A stretch of DNA of 64,000 bases, from contig NC_069113.1 in assembly GCF_025612915.1 (NCBI RefSeq), forward strand, positions 15,447,501-15,511,500, read 5' to 3'. Both the position numbers and the translations under genes were made by a program. How positions within the stretch are numbered: position 1 is the stretch's first letter; the number at the start of each line of letters is the position of its first letter. The notes beneath the pieces are model-generated. The model saw only the letters and a program-made list of their open reading frames with translations. It did no database searches and was not told the origin of the DNA. Shown piece after piece: positions 58,598 through 64,000 of the stretch. Origin of the DNA: Magallana angulata. Lineage: Eukaryota; Mollusca; Bivalvia; Ostreida; Ostreidae.

Positions 58598-61500
58598 ATT
58601 AATTCATGGAGAATCTCTTCACCTCGACTTTTTGTGTGATTCTATCTTAATGATCTTATTTTTTGTTTCCGTTTGCTCTAAAAAGCCCTTAATATTATAA
58701 TTAAAGCGACGGAGTTCGTAAAAGTCGGATAACATCTGCAGAATTCCGATTTGTCAATAAAAACGTGTTCGATGGTTCTGGGAACGTGTTTCAGGTTTGC
58801 AGTTTAGAATAAACGAAATGTCAACAGAAAATCGAATCAAATCCATGGTCTTTTTGATGAGGAGATTTGAATTAACAATGGCTAGATTCAATATTCCCAA
58901 TAAACTACGCACTTGGTTCAATGTCCTTGCTGATAAGTGTACTTAGTTTTTACTATTCGATAATTGCTGGAAACATTTGCAATTTATAAAAAAAGAATGA
59001 TATATACATTCTATATTATCTGAAAAGTCCGGTTTTTATATTTTGAAGAGTGACTCCTGTAATGTTTTTAGATGCAGTTATAAACGAAAGTAAATCTAAA
59101 ATAAGTCAATTACTATTAAACAAACAAACACTGTAACAACTTTTAATTTGAGCTCATTAACTCAAAGGATAGAAACTGGGTTTTATTTTTTTTAAAAGCT
59201 ATAAATTTTGAACAGTATGTATGTTATTTTATATTAATCAATGAAATAAAATTTGAAAAAAAAAATATATTGTAAAGTCTTACTTTTCAAAAAAGAAACT
59301 GCGTAAGTCAATTTTAATACAATTTACTTTTTTAAAAAATCAGCTGAAATAAATAAATAAATACTTATATGGTCATAACGCACAACTACCATCTGACAGT
59401 CGATTTAAACCCCAAATAAAAATCAACGATAATAGAATTTTAAAGACATAAAGCAACATACCTTAAAACAAAACAAAAACAAATCTGAGAAAATATAAAA
59501 CTATTTCATAGACAAAATTCGTAAATGCTTTTATTACAAATTCAATTACTACAGTGTTATGGTATATATTGTCTTAGTATCCACAAAATATTTAGGTAAA
59601 TTACATGGGAAAGCATTTTCAAAAATCCTTCTATTTCATTTGTTTGGATTTGCAACAATAACAGGGACGTGGTTTTCTTTGATATCTTCATAGGTGCAAT
59701 GTCATTTTTAGTTTTTAAGTTATGATGAATTTAAGATACTAGTAACAAATTTCCTGGTTAAAGTGCAATCAAGCATACTTATCAAATTCAATAAATCATT
59801 GTGTGGAAATGTCTTCAATGATATCAATATTTTTGCAACCGCAAATCTTTCGTGTAAATAAAGAACTAGCAGTAGTGCTTTATGAAATATATTAATATAT
59901 GTTGATCATATCTCCCTTTCACTTCATTGGTTGTTGCTCTTGACTTCTGTAGGCTAATTGTCAAATGATAAGCGATTTTATATCTAAGCGTTGATCAACA
60001 TTTTGAAGTGATAATGAATGAATTTCATTAATCTTCTTAACTCACCATTAATTGTGAGCAAGAAGAAAGAATGCGATATGAAAATATCTGTAATATTAAG
60101 GATAATGGGTTAAAAGATTTTTTAAATTCTACTTTAAAAAGTATCCATATAGAATTGCCATTTTGAATTATGTAGATTTTTCAATCTAGAGAAGTTTAAA
60201 AATTGTTTCCATTGGCAACGATTTTATATTTTTTCATTATAGCATATGTTTGAATATTTGAAAAAAAGAAATTGAAAACGAAGAAAAAACCACAACAATA
60301 TCAGTTGTGCGATGTACAGATTTCTTATTTTCTGTTTCAATTCTCATTTGAAAGCTATATATCTCTCAATCTGTTCTCAGTTGCATAATAAAAAACACAT
60401 CCAATAATAGATATGCAGACAACGACCTGTGCCATATCCTAAATTATAGTTGCGCCGTTAAAGTACTTCCTTTCCAATCATATTTGTATGCATTTCTAAA
60501 CCGAATTTAAACAGCTTCATTAAGAGGTTGGCATTTGATAAATATGTTTTTCATGCATTAGAAAGGGTTTCTCAATGCAAAGATTTCAAAGAATAGAAAA
60601 TCAAGGAATCAAAAAGAAAATCCACAAATAAAACTTTTTGAATGAATACGCTAGACTATTTAATGATACCTTCAGCAAATAAACAAAAGATAATTACTAT
60701 TAAAATTGAATATCAATCTATTAATATAAAAAGAGTGTCTCTTCAGGTATTGGGACATGTCGGCGTTAAGTGCAATTGTAATGGTATCATTCATTGATTT
60801 TAATTTTCAATATATTTCTCTCAACAAACGGATAAATGCTAATCGATTATATGTTTTAAGAAAAGATTTAAACAATTCACCATATTCTATATTACAACTA
60901 AACAATCTTTCTTTATACAACTAAATTTTGACTTGAATAGCTCCGCTACTAAGATCTAATAAAGACCTAATTAATTTTTTGAATGTATCTTGTGTACAAC
61001 GACAGCAATTTCTTTGTGCACTGTGAACAAACACATAACGTTATCTGACAATAGCATAAGGCAGCATAATGACGCCACAAGGAAAGTCCTAATGAAGTAT
61101 TTATTATTTGAATATGGTGTAAAAATTTACAAGTAATTTGGATTCGGCCTAAAAAAAAAGTTGTGTGTTTAGGGTAACTCGACCTAACCTACAAATATGC
61201 CCCGATCCTACAATTTTTAGATGTCTGTTTTTATTCGATTGTGATTTTTATATTATTTTTATTAAAAACCCATTTTTAAATATGACACAAACAAACATTC
61301 GTAGGATTCATGCAGAAATAAATATGATAAAGGAAAAAAAATCCCTACTTACCTAACCTAATTTTTCATCAGTGTTACCCTAAACACACAATTTATCTTA
61401 ATAGGCATTATTAATGATAAACAATGATTAAAGGAAGTTGAAGAAGATAATCAGCATGCAGTATAACGATGTAAACGATTCAACATTTATCATCTGACCA

Positions 61501-62909
61501 AATATAATAGTTTGTTTTGTGGCAAGTAGCCACCCATGAAAAGTTTGCTTTGATTTAATTGAAGAAACTTAAAGTTAATTACTTATCATTCACTGTACTT
61601 ATAAAAAAAATTGTCTAATTATCATTAGTTGTAGCAAATTTATCTTATACGATACTTTTGAATTTTAATAAAAGATATTTTTTTAAAATTAACATTATTA
61701 AAGCATTTTAGAATGCAAAGAATAAGACGACTTTGGTTAAAAAAAAAGAATTTACTATTGCTGTCAAACGCTTAACCAGGTTGTACAGAACATAAACCTA
61801 TATTGTCAAAAATGACTTACATAGGTTTTGTGCAGTCTATGATTTTATGGATTTTGTAGCAATATTTTTTCATTCAACCATATTTTAGCGTTTTTGTCAT
61901 AACAGGAACACCCACGCACTGATATGGAAACCATTCTGTATACCTTTTGCAGAATCTACTATATACATGAACTTATAATAGCAAAATCATGAACAAATCA
62001 CAACCATTACATCAGCAATAACGACATACAGTGTACATTAATTAATAGTTAATATATGTATAATGGCATATACATGTAGTTCAACATTTCTGTCACACAA
62101 TTAGATTTAAACTGTTAGAGTTTGCGAACACTAACGCTTGCTTCATTCCTGGTGGTAGGGATAAGGCATGATGAGTTCTTTGTTTACTTGATCAAAATAG
62201 TTCTTTTTGAAGTTGTCTATTGTAGCTAAAAGAGTAAAAATCCAAACCCGAGAAAACGTTTGGAACGATTGTCCATACAAACAGTATAATGATCGTATAT
62301 TGATTCAACAAAACTGTACTAGATAGTCCGCTTAACCTCTATATAAATGTTACTACAAGAAGAAATTCATAGATGAATATGACACTTTTAAACACATTTT
62401 AGAGCAATTCCTTTAGATTTATTAAGAACGGACAAAGGAAATTGTATTTCTATTTTCACCCCATAAACAAAATAATATATTTAAAATGTTTCTGTATCAT
62501 ACATTAGTCAGTATCACAGTATACGATAATTAGAAATGTTGATTATCAACATATGTATGCATTGTCCCAAACTATCGTGCACTTCCAAATAGATTTGTAA
62601 AGCGATGGGTCGTTCAGGCAGGAAAATGCTGTAAAAAACGTTAGAACTACTTCCAAGTTTACTTTCCAAGTTGTATTCCTCATGGAAAATATTGTTAAAA
62701 ATGTTGTGAAAGAAATTTAAGTTAAATTTAGGTAATGGATGAAACTGCAGCCAAGAAGTTTTTTTAAAGTGCATGAACTCCACAAAGCGAAAACAAATTA
62801 ACATAACGTAGTTTGAAGGCGATCCTTTGCACAACTGAATAAGTAACTGTACAATTAATATTCTAATCATGGTCATCAAACAATATTTGGGGCTTGATGT
62901 ACACGCTGA
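58598..62909. other. Intergenic, very AT-rich
   Basis: Upstream sides of two divergent genes. I see no exon or RNA gene; one small MITE lies at 61161-61391. Open frames are scattered and short, apart from one of 134 codons next to the glycine-rich gene promoter, which shows no domain. Confidence 0.55.
61161..61391. mobile_element. MITE, 231 bp, perfect 18 bp ends
   Basis: TTGTGTGTTTAGGGTAAC at the left and its exact inverse GTTACCCTAAACACACAA at the right. Sub-terminal CGACCTAACCTAC / CCTAACCTAA add partial symmetry. No open frame. No clear target duplication. Confidence 0.85.
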
Positions 62910-62933
62910 TGACGTCACCTCAAATTATAAAAG
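62910..62933 (+). promoter_or_regulatory. CRE and TATA box of the glycine-rich protein gene
   Basis: TGACGTCA, a perfect CREB/ATF palindrome, at 62910-62917, and TATAAAAG at 62926-62933. Transcription would start about 62955-62965, giving a short untranslated first exon ending at 62993 with donor CAG|GTAAGA. The acceptor TTTTCTTCAG lies at 63740, three bases before the coding ATG. This complete layout is typical of strongly and tissue-specifically expressed secreted-protein genes. Confidence 0.75.
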
Positions 62934-63742
62934 CTAGAACCTGCAGCTTGCAAACCAGGACACCTAACAGAGCCTCAGAGATCCGAGATACAGGTAAGAG
63001 ATCTTATTATATCTGAGTCTTGCGTGTGGATGCATTTATGATTAAAGTGTATTAATAATGTTTCAATAGCAAGAGAGAACATAAGTGCGATCGATAGGAA
63101 AATCACTCTTATGATTTTTATTTTCAAATTGTCGGATTAAAGAGATATAAGATAAATAATTTAAAGAAATTATTCCTTGCAAGTAATGGTGGAATTCAAT
63201 TTAAAAAAAGTATTGTTAAAAATGAAATTTCTATCATTCTAACTCGTTGCTCATTTTCTGAGGACGAACATTTTTATTAATTTGTTTATATTTCTGAAGT
63301 AAAAAGAGCACACTCAAATCCATCATAAAGCGAAACTATTCTAGCTAAATTTCATTTCTTATTAAATGTATGTTAGTAGTTGAATATATCTTATCTTTAA
63401 AAAAGTAATTGATGATGCTAGCATTTTTTTCCTCTCCAATGTTCATTAGTATTTGATAATATAAGATTATCATATATCTATCAGTTTTTGAATATATAGT
63501 ACTTTGAAATATTTTGGTTTATCACTATAGACTGTAGAAAAAATCACATAAATAAATTACATTTTTTTGATAAAAAAGAATTGAATAGGGATATTTGGGG
63601 GAATAGTATATCCAGTAAAAAATCTAATATATTACGGAAATTGCAATATAGTTTTGAAACTAGTCCTTTATCCCTTATGTCTTTTTAACTTCATTTTAAC
63701 TTATAATTATATTCAGTAAAATTCGTCATTTTTTCTTCAGTC

Positions 63743-64000
63743 ATGCTCCGCACAGCAGTTATCTTTTGCATTTTGGCATCTGCCTTATGTGACTACGACA
63801 AAAAACTCTCGTACGGCATCGGACCTTTGTCAAGAAGAGGGTTTGGAGGAGGAAATCTTGGATTCGGAGATTTTGGCATTGGTGGGGGAAATCTTGGATT
63901 CGACGGTTTTAGCGGAGGTAATCTCGGATTTGGCAATGTTGGTGGACTCCAAATAGGAGCACCTTCGTTTGGTGGAGTCAACTTTGGTGGATTTGGAGGT
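63743..64000 (+). CDS. Secreted glycine-rich repeat protein (partial, runs off the window)
   Basis: Open from ATG 63743 to the window end (86 codons). Residues 1-16 are a signal peptide (MLRTAVIFCILASALC), probably cut before DYDKK. After a dibasic SRR (30-32), which may be a propeptide site, the chain becomes Gly/Phe/Asn/Leu-rich with repeats of the form GGGNLGFG and GGNLGFD, spaced 14-17 residues. Such proteins occur among molluscan shell-matrix, byssal and mucus proteins; that role is inference from composition and the signal peptide. An untranslated first exon and a 747 bp intron (62994-63740) precede it. The start is set by the acceptor just upstream. Confidence 0.82.
   Translation, partial: MLRTAVIFCILASALCDYDKKLSYGIGPLSRRGFGGGNLGFGDFGIGGGNLGFDGFSGGNLGFGNVGGLQIGAPSFGGVNFGGFGG

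Noticed and set aside
62514-62918. 134-codon minus-strand open frame
   Set aside because: It runs back to back with the TATA/CRE promoter of the glycine-rich gene and overlaps the CRE. The composition is that of translated AT-rich DNA, with no domain or splice signals.

Overview
This is eukaryotic nuclear DNA. It is AT-rich, its genes are split by many introns, and it holds many miniature inverted-repeat elements, poly-C runs and microsatellites. The gene content and repeat style point to a bivalve mollusc, most likely an oyster; that placement is inference, with no marker gene to prove it. Six protein genes were assembled by matching exon frames, splice sites and family alignments recalled from memory.

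Layout. 1-8080 holds no recognisable whole gene. It has a GC-rich satellite in two blocks, one isolated exon with a GT donor, and fold-back repeats. A tRNA-Ala(AGC) gene lies at 8081-8153. GLO1 (glyoxalase I, + strand) spans 8785-21660 in six exons, and its 8 kb second intron is packed with mobile DNA. RAB15-like GTPase (+) spans 23623-29717 in seven exons. A decayed LINE, split by a hairpin insertion, lies at about 33.0-34.6 kb. SLC25A46 (+) spans 34830-40112 in ten exons. MFSD12 (- strand, convergent with SLC25A46) spans 46100-41213 in ten exons. A YR retrotransposon of the Ngaro type occupies 48134-54601 and looks whole and young. A secreted PAN/apple plus hemopexin-like gene (-) spans 58597-54966 in three exons. 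The window ends inside a secreted glycine-rich protein gene (+, from 63743) that has a TATA box and a perfect CRE.

The genes form no pathway. GLO1 is cytosolic methylglyoxal detoxification, RAB15 is endosomal traffic, SLC25A46 is outer-mitochondrial-membrane dynamics, MFSD12 is lysosomal/pigment-organelle cystine or cysteine transport, and the last two are secreted proteins. The most notable points are: three GC-AG introns among about 32, each with the same strong GCAAGT donor; a Ngaro-type element with split direct repeats and an SGNH-type reading frame; a TTAA-flanked 5 kb inverted-repeat unit carrying two related minisatellites; a hAT-like 338 bp near-perfect palindrome with an 8 bp target duplication inside a LINE; a TTAA-flanked MITE carrying tRNA-like A and B boxes; and a greatly enlarged central loop in MFSD12. 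No operon, CRISPR array or phage is present.
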